Numbered from the stretch's first letter, positions 45,138 to 56,483 are shown. The stretch: DNA of 64,000 nt from Euptelea pleiosperma (GCA_035048495.1 CM068544.1:14750138-14814137); one strand, 5' to 3'. Translations and numbers: made by a program. The notes: generated from the sequence alone by a model not told the origin.

Positions 45138-46439
45138 TCATTGGTTCTATTACCTTGATTCCCAGTTCCTTGAGCATGAGAGGAGTTCACACACGCCATG
45201 TGCCATAGAGCGAAACTTTGCCTATGCAATAAATTGGGCTACAATAGGCTATTTTTTGCTGCACCAAGAAACCAAATTATCTCTAACAAAGGTGCAATAA
45301 TCTGATGTGGACCGTCTATCAGTAATTGCCCTTGCCCAATCTACATCGTTGTATGCTTCCACCCTGAAATGTCCATGGCATCCGAACAATATACCCGACC
45401 TGGAGGCCCTTTGAGATACCGTAGTACTCTGTGAGCTGTTTCAAGGTGTAGTGACTGAAGTGAGTGCATAAACTAGCTAATGACACTCACTGGGTAGGCA
45501 ATATCAGGCCGTGTATAAGCTAGGTTGATATTTGCCAACCAGTCACTGAAACATGGCAGCATCCTCTAGGAGATCAGCATCCTCGAAGTTCAGCTGATGG
45601 TTTTGATCTATAGGAGTCTCTGCTGGTCGTGTTCTCAAGTACCCAGTTTCACTCAACAAATCTAAGACACACTTCCTCTGAGATATAAAGATCCCTTTCG
45701 GTGATCTAGTAACCTCAATCCCTAGAAAGTATTTTAATGGTCCTAGATCCTTTGTTTCAAACTCAGAAGACAAGAAAGTCTTTAGCTGCTTGATTTATGT
45801 TAGATCACTACCCGTGATGACAATGTCATCCACATAGACAATCAACGCCATGGTAGGGGTCTATTGGTGCTTCACAAACAGTGTGTGATCTGCTTGACTC
45901 TGTATATAGCCAACTCTTCTGACTACACTCCTAAACTACTCAAACCATATTCGAGGGAATTGTTTTAACCCATACAAAGCTTTCTTCAGTTTACACACCC
46001 TATTTTCACTTTTCGAAAGTTTCAATCTAGGTGGCAACTTCATGTAAACTTCTTCTGTCAGGTTTTCATGTCAGAAGACATTCTTTACATCCAACTGATG
46101 TAAAGGCAATGGCATGTTAGCAGCCAAGGATAGTAAAACTCTGATTGAGTTTGTTTTGGCTACCGGTGCAAATGTCTCCTAATAATCAATCCCATAGGTC
46201 TAAGTAAATCCCTTTGCAATAAGGTGAGCTTAGTATCTATCAATGGAACTATTGGCCTTATGCTTCACAGTGAAGATCCATTTGCACCCCACAAATTTCT
46301 TCCCTTTGGGTAATTGAACAAGATCCCATGTTTTGTTTTTTCAAGAGCATGCATTTCGTCTATAATAGCCTCTTTCCACTTGGGGTGACTGAGAGCATTT
46401 GTAATGCTGGATGGCAAAGAGACAGAAGACACTGTACTC
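45138..46439 (-). pseudogene. Copia-1 reverse transcriptase and RNase H N-terminal part
   Basis: Minus-strand words: EFETKDLGPLKYFLGIEV (45773-45700), RKCVLDLLSETGYL and TPIDQNHQLN, with the upstream RT core (about 45800-46330) in several frames and SLPSSITNALSHPKWKEAI at the N-terminal side. The normal YVDD region near 45830 is readable (VDD followed by IVI), but stops occur on both sides. Confidence 0.75.
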
Positions 46440-46447
46440 TCTGTACT

Positions 46448-47334
46448 CAAGGCTCGCGCCTCAGGCGCAAACTGCACCTAAAGAGCCTTAGAAGGGAGGC
46501 GCATTTAGTAAGGCGCGCGCTTTATGCTCAAGGCACGCGCCTCAGACCAAGCTCCAGGCGCATCAGGCCCACGTCTCACTAAAATACATGTTTTTTTGTA
46601 AAAATTATGTACTTTGGCCTATTATATTAAACATGAGTATGATAGGAGAGATACAATTGAACCTATTTCATTGAAAGACATTGATGAAAGCAATGAATGA
46701 CTACTTGGGGAGATGGAAACAAAAGGTGGAGAAGCAGAAGATGAATTGGTGTTTGAGGATGATAGCTTGACATGGAGTGTTGTTGCGAGAGCTACTGGAG
46801 TTGGTCAAGCAACATCAAATACTAGATCACAATCAAGGTCGAGAGTAAGGGCGAGGGCTTCAATAAGGGAGTCGAAAGAGGAAGATGCCAATTCGGAGGA
46901 GACAGAAGAAGAAGAATATATTGAAGAGGCTAACACATTTGATGATGATGGGGATGAAGCTAATGATTATATTTTAGATGATAGCGATGTTAACTATAAT
47001 TAATTGTGGGCAATTTGAGATTTTGAACATTTGCTCTCTTACGTTTTATGGCTTTTGATTATTTATTTTATATTTAGATAATGACAATGTTAACTAGAAC
47101 TACTTTTGGGTTGAGATTTTCGACATTTGATATCTTTTATGTTTTATAGCCTAATGATTACCTATTTTGTTATTTTATGATGTTATTTTTCTTAATTATT
47201 TTTTTTTTATATTTTTTATATTTATTATAATATTTAATATTGCGCCTCGCTTCAGTTAGGCGCGTGCCTCGCCTTGCGCCTCAGGCACCAGAGGTCTTAG
47301 CGCCTTAAGTGCGCCTGCGCCCTTAACTACCTTG
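46448..47334. mobile_element. hAT element (internally deleted) inside Copia-1
   Basis: The ends are CAAGGCTCGCGCCTCAGGCG and, on the opposite strand, CAAGGTAGTTAAGGGCGCAGG, both followed by GGCGC-rich subterminal repeats. The 8-bp flanks are TCTGTACT (46440-46447) and ATTGTACT (47335-47342), six of eight equal. An 8-bp TSD and CA-starting TIRs fit hAT. Copia-1 coding sequence resumes on both sides. The inside holds only the transposase C-terminus. Confidence 0.8.
46638..47003 (+). pseudogene. hAT transposase C-terminal fragment
   Basis: It reads YDRRDTIEPISLKDIDESNE, a TGA (where tryptophan is usual), LLGEMETKGGEAEDELVFED, then DDSLTWSVVARATGVG and an acidic tail to the stop at 47001. This is the tail that follows the dimerisation domain in plant hAT transposases. 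The catalytic part is absent. Confidence 0.75.
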
Positions 47335-47342
47335 ATTGTACT

Positions 47343-48650
47343 AACAAAATTCCGATAAAATGGAGATAAGAGACAAAATGAGAAATATGGTGCTCTGTAC
47401 ATTTACACACACCCTTATGAAGTGCAATGGGGAGATCCTTATTTGGAGGAGGTTCTGGAGGGTCATGAACTAAAACAGAGACATGCAATATCTTGAGCTT
47501 GATTCGAGGGTAGACTGGCAGGAACAGAATCAGTAACTTGTCCCTTCTTCCTGGATCTGATGTAAACTCGCATGTCTGTTGCAGTAGTAGAAGTGTCATT
47601 GTCAATAGTGGACTCAGGTTCTAGCATTGGAGAAAGATTGTATCCATGTATCCGTGTCAGCAGATAGAACAAGGACATGAACATGCATAGGAACTAGAAT
47701 CTCTTCATCAATGCCATACTCCCCCTAAAGAGAGTCCCGAACACCAAAGAACAGAAGCGACTCAGCAAAGGTGACGTCTATAGATATAAAGCGTCGACGG
47801 GTGCCTGGATGATAACACGTGTACCCTTTTTTATTCAAAGGGTACCCAAAAAAGATGCATTTCAATGCCTGTGGATTTAATTTGTCACGGGAGTGACGAT
47901 GAACATGCACATATCAAACACAACCAAATATTTTTGGAGGAACAGAAAAACTAGGATGATCAGAAACCAGAAGAGAAATAGGAGTCTAAAAACCGAGAAC
48001 CCGGGATGGCATCCGATTGATGATGAGGCAAGAAGAATCAATTTAGATAAGTAAGATTTTGGAACCTGCATCCCAAGACGAAGGGCACGCTCAACCTCAA
48101 GAAGATGATTTTTTCGTTTGGCTTTCCCATTTTGTTGAGGTGTTGAAGGATAGGAGGTTTGATGCACAATGCCATAAGAGGCGAAATAGTCTTTAAGCCC
48201 CCCATCCAAGTATTCACCCCATTGTCAAAACGAAGAACCTTCAGTTGAGTATCGAACTGAGTGGCGACCATCTTATGAAATATTTGAAAGATGGAAAAAA
48301 CCTCATCTTTTGTTTTCAAAAGATACACCCAAGTAGATCCGCTGAAGTCATCCACAAAAGTAACAAAGTAACGATATCCAAATAAAGTGGTCACTGAGGC
48401 AAGACCCCACACATCAGAATGCACAATAGAGAAAGGGACATTGCTTTTATTTTCACTGATAGGATAAACAGAACGACAATGCTTAGCAAGTTCACACGTT
48501 TCACAGTGAAACCGAACTGTGGACATAGACGAAAAAGCAGAAAAGACACGCTTCAAGACTGACAAGGACATGACCAAACCGGTTATGCCAAAGCATTTAC
48601 TGGTTTTTATTGACTCGACTACCACTACTGGTGTTGGACTGATGCACTGA
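47343..48650 (-). pseudogene. Copia-1 integrase and linker
   Basis: Minus-strand reading, in several frames: HCETCELAKHCRSVYP (zinc region), IVHSDVWGLASVTTLFGYRYF, FVDDFSGSTWVYLLKTKDEV and LRFDNGVNTWM (the catalytic NGGEY word is altered). The C-terminal block DKLNPQALKCIFFGYPLNKK follows, then the linker LPIALHKG and ISHFVSY. It ends at the hAT target site. Confidence 0.8.
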
Positions 48651-49713
48651 TGAAGATATTGAGGAATTCAGGAGGTACAAGCCACCATCCTCACGTCCAC
48701 TGCCAATCGTCCGCATCAACTCTAGATCCTGAAACACACATTGAGAATGAAAATGGTTATACTTCAATTAAGACTCTTGGTAAGACTACTAACATAAAGC
48801 AAGTTAGCAGTAAACTGAGGAACATGCAGAACAGATGACAGGTTTAGTGCTGGAGAGGCATGAACATTCCCTTTAACAGAAATAGAGGAAATGGTACCAT
48901 CGGAAATCGACTTTCCTGCCCCTCGATATAAGCATAGACCTGGGTAAGAGACGTAGGAGGAGTTCGGCCAAGAATCTAAACCCATGCTCCTTTGAAGCTA
49001 GGATGAAGGCCGGAGAGGAATTGGAAAATTCGGGACTAGCAACCATAGCTTTGAAGGACTTCACTTCTGCTGCACAAACCAAGGCATAACTCTGATAGTG
49101 GTCCATCTTTTCCCATTTGCTTCATAGGGAAGCATAATAGGTACCCAGCTTGAGCTCCCCCTGTTGAAGACAAGCAAGCTCTTACTCCAACTCATAAAGC
49201 TTAGCAAGGTTTCCCACCTGTGTGTAGGTTTGAGAGACAGATTCCTAAACTTCCTTCGCCGTAGGTAGAAACATGTAACCTTTTCTGATCTGAGGTTGCA
49301 TAGAGTGCAGAAACCATGACATCACAGTGAGGTTTTCCATAACCCATTTCTTGTGAGACTTGTCAGTGGTAGCAGGTTCTTTAGTTTCCCAGTAAGATAC
49401 TCGCTATAACCACGTCCTCCGATATACATAAGAGAGCAGATGTCTTCCATTCAAGGAAATTTGTTCTATCCAGTCGCACTGTAGTAATGCATAACTTTGG
49501 ATTATGGTCTCCGTGAGACCCATGGGACAATGAACCATCCTCAACAGAGGAAACTTTTGATGAACTCATCACAGCGGAAGGCCTGAAAAAAATGAACTGT
49601 ATAACGGGAGATCCGAATAATCCAAACTGGATCCTGTAGATCCCTAAAGGCTCTATGAGAGGAGCGGCTAGGGTAGTAGACCCTTGATTGACACGTATCT
49701 CAAGGAAAATCAA
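48651..49713 (-). pseudogene. Copia-1 gag and protease remnant
   Basis: The gag start at about 49570 (MSSSKVSSVEDGS, then ITTVRLDRTNFLEWKTSALL) is followed by scattered gag pieces with stops. The reading then jumps near 49000 to DGTISSISVKGNVHASPALN, LSSVLHVPQFTANLLYVSSL of the protease and pre-integrase region. The zinc knuckle and the protease DSGA motif are deleted. Confidence 0.7.
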
Positions 49714-49983
49714 AACCCAAAATTCCCCAATATACGTATTTTCAGAAAAAATTGAAAAAATCCAAGAAAAAGGGGGTGCAATGGATCTATAATGTAACTG
49801 ATAACTGAAACCTTACCAAAAATGATTGATCTTTAGTCATTTTGCTTCAGAAAAGATCCATGAACCTCATGGGAAGACCCTCTGCGATTTGCTCAAGCTT
49901 GCCCAAACTCTGGATACCCACATATTCTTCGTAGATCGTAGAGGCAACTCTAGGGGACAAGAGCATAGACCCTAGAGTAACAT

Positions 49984-49995
49984 GCTTTGATACCA
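49984..49995 (-). promoter_or_regulatory. Primer-binding site of Copia-1
   Basis: The minus strand reads TGGTATCAAAGC directly after the LTR end TTTACAACA. It differs by one base from TGGTATCAGAGC. Confidence 0.8.
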
Positions 49996-50302
49996 TGTTG
50001 TAAACTAGATTGTCACCAGAAGTGTCCGATTGAGAGAGTTGAGATAAATATATATATGCGTGTGTGTGTGTGTGTGATGGGGAAACCGCATGTACAAGTA
50101 CAATACTAATAGTGGTGGGTTAAGGGGGGAACCTACGTAACCCACAAACTAAGAAAAGAGAGTTTGTAAGTTAAGTAGGTGGGATCCACACTTAACCCCC
50201 CAAACATAAGGACATATCCTCCTCATGTGGGGCAGTGGGACGTCGCCCACTAAGTGCACCCCCACCGCCCCACGTGGGTCCCATAATCCAAAAAATCCAA
50301 CA
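49996..50302 (-). repeat. 5' LTR of Copia-1
   Basis: On the minus strand TGTTGGATTTTTTGGATTATG ... TTTACAACA, 307 bp. It contains a (TG)n run near 50055-50076. Confidence 0.85.
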
Positions 50303-50528
50303 GTATCTGTGATACAAATGTATAATGTGCAAAGTGATCTACTAATAATTTAATCAGTGTCAAAAGATTTCTACTCTTAAAAACCACAAAAGAGGGACAA
50401 ATAAGGATTTAAATTTTTTGTTTTTGCCAACCCATTCCACATAGTTGAGAGGTTGCATCACAATATTCAAAATCCGTAAAAAATAGCACTGATTTAATTT
50501 CACTGTCGGACACATGATTTTGTATTTA

Positions 50529-51039
50529 GGGCCTGTTTGGTAACGCACTGTGGCGGGAAAATAAAATATTTGTGCGCGCTAATATTCGCCCAGGTGTGTT
50601 TGGCAGCCACTTGCCCTCGGCGAATATTTAGCCGGGCCCGCATATTTGCCCTCCGCGGTGGGAAAACATTTGATCACCTCCCCCCTGTGTAAATATTTTC
50701 ACGCCAATTATGCCTTGGTGAGAAAATTTTATTTTCTCGCCGGAAAATCACTATTTTCAATAAAAATTAGTTTTTTAATATATAAAAAAGATAAAAATGA
50801 TTTTTTCTTTATCCTTTGACATAATATGTGGTTCCCGCACTCGCCCAACCTATTTTTGACTTATTTTGATATGTGGGACCCACCAAATTGAAAGAAAATG
50901 AAGTAAGCTGAAGTGAGCTAGCTCATACACATACCGAACATTGTTAAATATTGATATGAGCAAATATTTAGCCAAGATAATATTCGCTTGGTTAAATATT
51001 TGCCGTCGGAACTCTTTTTCTCTCGTACCAAACAGACCC
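50529..51039. mobile_element. Harbinger/Tourist-type MITE in intron 2
   Basis: The ends are GGGCCTGTTTGGTAACGC and, on the other strand, GGGTCTGTTTGGTACGAG. TTA lies on both sides (50526-50528, 51040-51042). A 3-bp TTA duplication with GGGYCTGTTTGG ends fits PIF/Harbinger MITEs. It is 511 bp with no ORF, and repeats AATATTCGC/AATATTTAGCC motifs in both orientations. Confidence 0.7.
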
Positions 51040-51666
51040 TTAGTCTACAAATGGTAATCTTATGAAAAATGCATTGTTCATAGTAGAAATTTAATTCAAT
51101 AATAGAACATGATCCATCATGGAGGATTGCAGTTGGTTCTGTATTATCATCTTAGTATGTAGTGCTTATTTCAGAAATTCTTTATCGGTCAGAGAAAACT
51201 ATCTTCTTGTGTATGCCAAATTTGCTTAGGAGATTATGTGCTCTGCTTCCGGGTGATTTATGATGGAATGGACGATCATTTTGAAATGAAGAAGCTTCGA
51301 GATATCAAGATGGAGGGCTTTTGTTGTAAATGGGAGGCTTTTATTCATAGAGGCTTAGCTGCTGGTTGACCCATTGATTAGCTTGATGTACATTTTTTTC
51401 TTCTTTGGGAATGATGTTCCCTAAATCTGTACATTTTCTTGTACTTCATATAATATAATCCAATTGTGTTATTCTTCAAACAAATGTGCTCTACTTACCT
51501 CTTGAGAAAGATCTACTTTGCGTCGAGTATCGTACCACCATCCATTTTCTTTTTCTCTCACAGACAACTAGTGTCTATCTTGTCGATTGTGGCTGTGTTT
51601 ATTTTTGCATGAAAGATGTTTCGGTTTAATCTAATTCGTAGGTTATCGATGCACGCTTGTATTCAG

Positions 51667-52047
51667 GTTTTGACCCTAGAAAGGTTTGAGCACCTTGGGT
51701 TCCTCATTCAGTTTGGGGAAAAGAGATCTGGAGGAATTCCGTTGAGCCAGGCTGCTCCTTTTTTTGCAAATTCAGATCCAGAGATGCCTGCAGTCCCTGT
51801 TCCTGCAGCACAAGTTCTTGATTGGATTCTACACAATATAGCTGCTTCTTTAGAACATACTGCTGAAAGAGTTTCTTCAAAAGAAAATGGTGCACCCCAT
51901 ATTGCCGATCAGGATGTTTCTATGGCTGATGCTTGCACAAGTTTGTTCAAAGGGTCAAGTGGGGTTAGGTGTCTGAGTTTTGTGGAGGGTATCTCTAAAA
52001 CTTCAGTTGTAAAGCAAGCATCTGATCTTAAAGGTTCTTCTATAAAG
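51667..52047 (+). CDS. TBCCD1: TBCCD1-like gene, exon 3
   Basis: After GTATTCAG the exon encodes 127 residues: VLTLERFEHLGFLIQFGEKR, PFFANSDPEMPAVPVPAAQV, LDWILHNIAASLEHTAERVS, SMADACTSLF, FVEGISKTSVVKQASDLKGS and SIK, then an AAG|GTAAGG donor in phase 0. It is continuous with exon 2 in sense. The next family segment (VINCHDSVIYVL..., start of the TBCC beta-helix domain) is not found in the remaining 12 kb. The gene therefore continues beyond the window or is truncated. 342 codons are visible in total. Confidence 0.85.
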
Positions 52048-52433
52048 GTAAGGATTAAAGATTTACTGAGCATTCTTGTCCATATATCTTGATTTGGAGA
52101 TTAATTTTTCTGGAGCAAGTGTAAACTAAGGTTGTGAAGGATTTATACTGTACCATGGGTTACTTAAATTTGTGACTTTGATCCCTAGGATATATTTTGT
52201 AGTTTTTCGTAGTTAGCAAGATCAAGATGGATCCATATTCTTTATTTATGAAGTCCTTAACAGTAGTTTGCATCTGTTTTTGTTGTACTTTGTTTGGTTT
52301 CACTGTTATGCATGTTTGATAATCTTCTTCTTAGCTGTTTTGGTTTAGCCGCCTATATGCATATAGAAGGAGATTTACTTGTTAAACCAGAAACAATTCC
52401 TTCAAGCGATATGGTCTATGGGATACTTGGAAT

Positions 52434-52790
52434 CTATGTAACAAGGACACTGACACGGGTGTTGGTGTCCGACACGGCAACCTAAAAAAATCCGATACGG
52501 AGACACGCCCGTACATATATTTATTAAAATAAATGAATGCTTAAATTATTAATAAAATAACACAAAATAGAAAATGAAGTAGAAAATATTTATTAGTTTA
52601 TTATTGTATGGAGGATGGAACACACCAACCTGCTTTTAGAAATCAATTTTATATTAAAAATTACTAAAACAAGGGGTGACACGGCCATAAGTGTCCAGAT
52701 GTGTGTCGGGAAGTGTCGACACGCGTGTCCGGGTGTCGAGGTGTCCGACAAGGCAGAAAACCCTAAAAGTGGAGTGTCCTTGTTACATAG
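52434..52790. mobile_element. hAT-type MITE
   Basis: The ends CTATGTAACAAGGACACT and the same word on the other strand form perfect 18-bp TIRs, flanked by a perfect 8-bp duplication CTTGGAAT (52426-52433, 52791-52798). Inside, GTGTCCGACAC-like words repeat near both ends. It is 357 bp with no ORF. Confidence 0.85.
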
Positions 52791-52849
52791 CTTGGAATGC
52801 ACTATTCTACATAAACTTCTTTGGATTGACTTAGAACTCTTCCAATCAA

Positions 52850-54020
52850 TGTTTTTAAAGGCATGTGAGGTGTACGCCCCGAGGGGCGCCTCAGGGCGAA
52901 GCCCTTGAATGACACCTCGAGGCACAAGGAAGAGGCGTTTATACAACTGAGACCATGGTTTTAAAATTCGGCGAAATTAGCCGAATTAATTCCGAATTTT
53001 GACTAATCGAATTAAAGTGTACATGTATTAAAAAAATTACAAAAAATCGCCGAATTAATTCGAAATAAACAATAAAAATTCGGCTAATTTCTCGAAGTTT
53101 AGCCTTTTTAGTGCAAAAATTACAAAAATTCGTCGGATTAATTCACCGAATTAATTCGTTTAATTCGAAGTACAGTTAACTTAGAGAAGTTTGGAGAATT
53201 TTTAGCAAAACGTTGGTAAAACACATTGATTTTTAAGGATATGATAAAACAAGCATGATAAAACACTTATAACTTATTATATCATAAAAACAACCATTTA
53301 GAGCAACCTAAGCAAAATTAATATCGTTTCACTCATTTTGGCAAAAAATCTTTAAACTTCTCTAAGTTAGCGAATTTTTATAGAAATTCTCTAAATCGAA
53401 TTGAACTTCCCCGAATAACCCCGAATTAATTTCGAATTTTAGTTGACCGAAGTCTAAGGCGAAGTCGAAGTTTAGAACCTTGACTGAGGCGTGTACCTCT
53501 TCAACGCCTCTTGGAGTGGGAGAACGCCTCAGAGGTGCTACTTTTTTTTGGCATAAAAAGAAATAAAAAAAAGAATTTTAATACATTAAAAGAAATAAAA
53601 CATGTGTCATTTATACAAAATATATGAATAAAAAAACCCTAATAACTCATAAAGGCAAGAGTGTTAATCTACAATTGATTGATGAGGAGGGGAATATCGG
53701 CTCGGACTATCAAGAAGAGTATGTTGTTTATATAATTGATGAGGATGCATTTAATTTAGTAGACGATTGAGCCTTTGATTGGTGTATTGCCTTTTTGTTA
53801 GAGTGGTTGGAACTTGGAACTTGGAATTGGAATTGGAAATATGAAACTTGAAAATATGTTTTTTTCTTGAATTTTTGCTACATTTATTAATATATTTAAA
53901 ATTTAAAATACTTATCTACGTAAAAAATGCATGCTCGTGAGGCTTACGCCTTACACCTTACGCCTTGAGGCTTTGGCTAGTGAAGCACCTCACCTCACGC
54001 CTTAGCGTTTAAAAACATTA
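52850..54020. mobile_element. hAT-like non-autonomous element
   Basis: TGTTTTTAAAGGC at the left faces ...GCGTTTAAAAACATTA at the right, with GCC/GGC-rich subterminal repeats (GGCGCCTC, ACGCCTTACACC). The direct repeat CTTCCAATCAA lies at 52839-52849 and 54021-54031, so the TSD lies within it; the exact boundary is uncertain by a few bases. No transposase is seen. Another element is nested at 52954-53482. Confidence 0.65.
52954..53482. mobile_element. hAT-type MITE nested in the preceding element
   Basis: The ends are CATGGTTTTAAAATTCGGCG and, on the other strand, CAAGGTTCTAAACTTCGACT, with 8-bp flanks ACTGAGAC (52946-52953) and ACTGAGGC (53483-53490), seven of eight equal. Both halves carry repeated CGAATTAATTCG palindromes. 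529 bp. Confidence 0.75.
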
Positions 54021-54147
54021 CTTCCAATCAAGGAGAAATAATGGTGTACTGAGATTTATGTTTAAGGATCATCTGATTGTTCTTCATTTGGCAATTAGTT
54101 TATATGTCAACTTGTGAAAGGAGATCACTTGCAAGTCATGGATTGGA

Positions 54148-54600
54148 TTTTATTTTTTTGACAAGTGTATAGTATTAATAAAAATAATGAGGAGATTTAA
54201 CCTCCAAAGTACAAAATAATACGTATAAAGAGAGAAGCTAAGAAGAAAGGATTCTCCCTACTTGAAGGGATGAAAAATTGATTACAATCACCCGCTTAAG
54301 AGCTCTCAGTGAATAACTATAAAGACCTCCTAGTTAGAAATGAAGCTAGCATAGGATGTTCCCTTGAATTCTTTTAGAATTGAGCTCCAGAAAAACAGCT
54401 TTGAATTGATCTTCTCTATTACTCGATTCTCCAACCCATATTTATCTTCAAAGATGAAACTACGTCTTTCCTTCTAAAGATTCCAATACAGACCTCCCAG
54501 ACATTGCTTGAACTTTGTAGAGCAATAAAGCTATGATAAGAATAAAGATCCCCAAACTTGATCTTTTCTCACATTGGTGATCTCATCCCAGCTAATATAT
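54148..54600 (-). mobile_element. LINE ORF2 C-terminal fragment
   Basis: The minus strand gives CLGGLYWNL, ERRSFIFEDKYGLENRVIEK, LFFWSSILKEFKGTSYASFL. This is the same C-terminal pattern as the plus-strand LINE at 44779-45027 (KEMNQRIFERVEK ... WSSTLLEFRG). A T run at the left end is its poly(A) tail. It is 5'-truncated. Confidence 0.55.
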
Positions 54601-54686
54601 CTTTTAATGTATATTCTAGGCATTAGGTATATGAACTTTTTTGTTTTTTTGATAAGTAAGTTTTTTCATAAACAAGAAGAGAATAC

Positions 54687-54904
54687 AGTTGAATCAGTGA
54701 TTTATGGTTAGGGTTAGGTTTAGGTTTAGGAAGAAGAAGAAGAAGAAGAGAAAAGGATGTCATGTGAGCTTATGTCACAATGACTCCATAAATCTTATTT
54801 ATGTAAGTCCCAAAAAACAAAAAGACAAATATACCCCTCAAGGGGGTATTTACAGAACTACCCCCGATACATATAAAATACGTATTCCTACATATATGAT
54901 AACA
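54687..54904 (-). repeat. 3' LTR of Copia-2
   Basis: On the minus strand it starts TGTTATCATATATGTAGG and ends TCACTGATTCAACT. It contains (GAA)n and a telomere-like GGTTAGGGTTAGGTTTAGG run near the inner end. Confidence 0.9.
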
Positions 54905-54916
54905 CTCCCCCTCAAG
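54905..54916 (-). promoter_or_regulatory. Polypurine tract of Copia-2
   Basis: CTTGAGGGGGAG on the minus strand abuts the 3' LTR start. Copia-3 has the same tract at 61020-61031. Confidence 0.8.
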
Positions 54917-56400
54917 TTGGTGCATAGATATCTCTCTTGCCCAACTTGCACATGCACTTATGGAGTTGCCAACTGGGAACTCCCTCTGTGAAAATATCTG
55001 CAACCTGTTCATCAGTCTTCACAAATGGGGTGTACACTGCCCCAGAGATAATTTTCTCTCTAATGAAGTGTCGGTCCACCTCAATGTGTTTGGCACGATC
55101 ATGCTGAACAGGATTATGAGCAATGCTGATGGCGGCCTTGTTGTCACAATATAAGCTCACAGACCCTGCAACTGGGAAACCAAGTTCAACAACCAACACT
55201 TTCAACCAAAGCATCGCACACAAGCCATGAGCCATTGCTCTGAATTCGGCCTCTGCACTAGATCTGGCGACAACGGGTTGCTTCTTGCTTCTCCAAGTGA
55301 CCAGATTGCCCCCAACAAAGGTGCAATATCCAGAAGTGGATCTCCGATCATCTTTGGCCCCTGCTCAGTCTGCATCGGTATAAGCCTCTATACGCATATG
55401 GCCATTCTTCTCAAACAGAAGACCTCTACCAGGGGCTGACTTGAGATACCTCAAGATCCAATGTGCTGCCTCTAAATGAACACCTCTGGGTGAGTGCATA
55501 TATTGACTGATCACACTCACTGCATAGGCAATGTCGGGTCGAGTCAGGGAGAGATAGATCAATCGCCCAACTAGCCTCTGAAAGCTCCCTACATCCTGTA
55601 GTAGCTCACCACTGGCATCTGCTAGCTGGTGATTATGCTTTATAGGAGTTTCCACTGGTTTGGTACCCAACCTGCTTGAGTCTTGTAACAAGTCTAAGAC
55701 ATACTTCCTCTAAGAGATGAAGATCCTCTGACTGGATCTTGCAACTTCGATGCCTAGGAAGTATTTGAGAGGTCCTAGATCTTTGGTTTCAAACTCCTCC
55801 GCTAACCGAAGCTTCAGTTTGGCTACCTCTGCTGCATCATTCCCTGTGAGAATGATGTCATCAACATAAACAATGAGGGCAGTGGTGTTCTTCCCTTGAT
55901 GCTTCACAAATAGGGTGTGATCGGTCTGACTTTAAGTGTAACCCAGCTTCTTCACGGCTAGGGTGGATCTCTCAAACCATGCCCTTGGAGATTGTTTAAG
56001 CCCATAGAGAGCTTTCTTCAGTCTACACACCTTGCTACTATGTCCTGGTGGAGTGAATCCAGGAGGCACCATGTAGACTTCTTCATGTAGGTCCCCATGA
56101 AGAAAAACATTCTTCACATCCAGCTGATGCAAAGGCCACTCTTGGTTTGCTGCCACTGATAACAACACCCTTATGGAGTTCATCTTTGCCACATGTGCAA
56201 AGGTCTCCACATAGTCAATCCTATAGGTCTGGGTGTACCCCTTGGCTACAAATCTCGCCTTGTACTTCTCAACAGACCCGTCTGCCTTGTGTTTGACTGT
56301 GAACACCCATTTGCAACCCACAGGTTTCTTGCCTCTTGGCAGGTCAACAAGCTCCCATGAGCTTTCATTTCCTCTGTCATAGCAGCTTTCCATCTTGGTT
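54912..56400 (-). pseudogene. Copia-2 reverse transcriptase and RNase H
   Basis: Minus-strand order: RT start (56393: WELVDLPRGKKPVGCKWVF, KYKARFVAKGYTQTYRIDY, LHQLDVKNVFLHGDL, CRLKKALYGLKQSPRAWF), a stop near 55932, then YVDDIILTGND (about 55866-55834) with the catalytic DD pair intact. FETKDLGPLKYFLGIEV follows, another stop near 55710, then RNase H (LTRPDIAYAVSVISQYMHSP ... YCDNKAAISIAHNPVQHDRA) ending at 54912. The enzyme would copy element RNA into DNA; this copy is broken by at least three stops. Confidence 0.85.
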
Positions 56401-56483
56401 GAGCCTGCCCTTCTGCCACTGAAGAGGGTATAGGAATAGTGGAAAGGGAAGTGATAAAGGCTTTATAAGAGGGAGACAAGGCA

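Larger units (their letters stand above)
42927..50302 (-). mobile_element. Copia-1: decayed Ty1/Copia element in intron 2
   Basis: The 5' LTR is at 50302-49996 and the 3' LTR at about 43248-42927, whose outer part is deleted. The flanks are TTATC (42922-42926) and GTATC (50303-50307), a target duplication with one change. In minus orientation the order is PBS, gag, protease remnant, integrase, RT, RNase H, as in Copia. A LINE fragment (43700-45137) splits RNase H and a hAT element (46448-47334) splits the integrase-RT linker. Numerous stops and shifts make it inactive. Confidence 0.85.
42247..51666 (+). other. Intron 2 of the TBCCD1-like gene, 9.4 kb, TE-filled
   Basis: Between exons 2 and 3 lie Copia-1 (42927-50302, minus strand, with internal LINE and hAT inserts) and a Harbinger-type MITE (50529-51039). 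The remaining intron sequence (42247-42921, 50308-50525, 51043-51666) is T-rich without other features. Without the two elements the intron would be about 1.5 kb. Confidence 0.75.

Noticed and set aside
46713..47003. A stand-alone acidic host protein
   Set aside because: The upstream frame shows the DPISLKDIDESNE-type lead of hAT transposases, and TIRs with an 8-bp TSD enclose it.
52340..52425. Possible fourth exon of the TBCCD1-like gene
   Set aside because: The reading (AAYMHIEGDLLVKPETIPS) has no counterpart in the family and lacks fitting splice phases.
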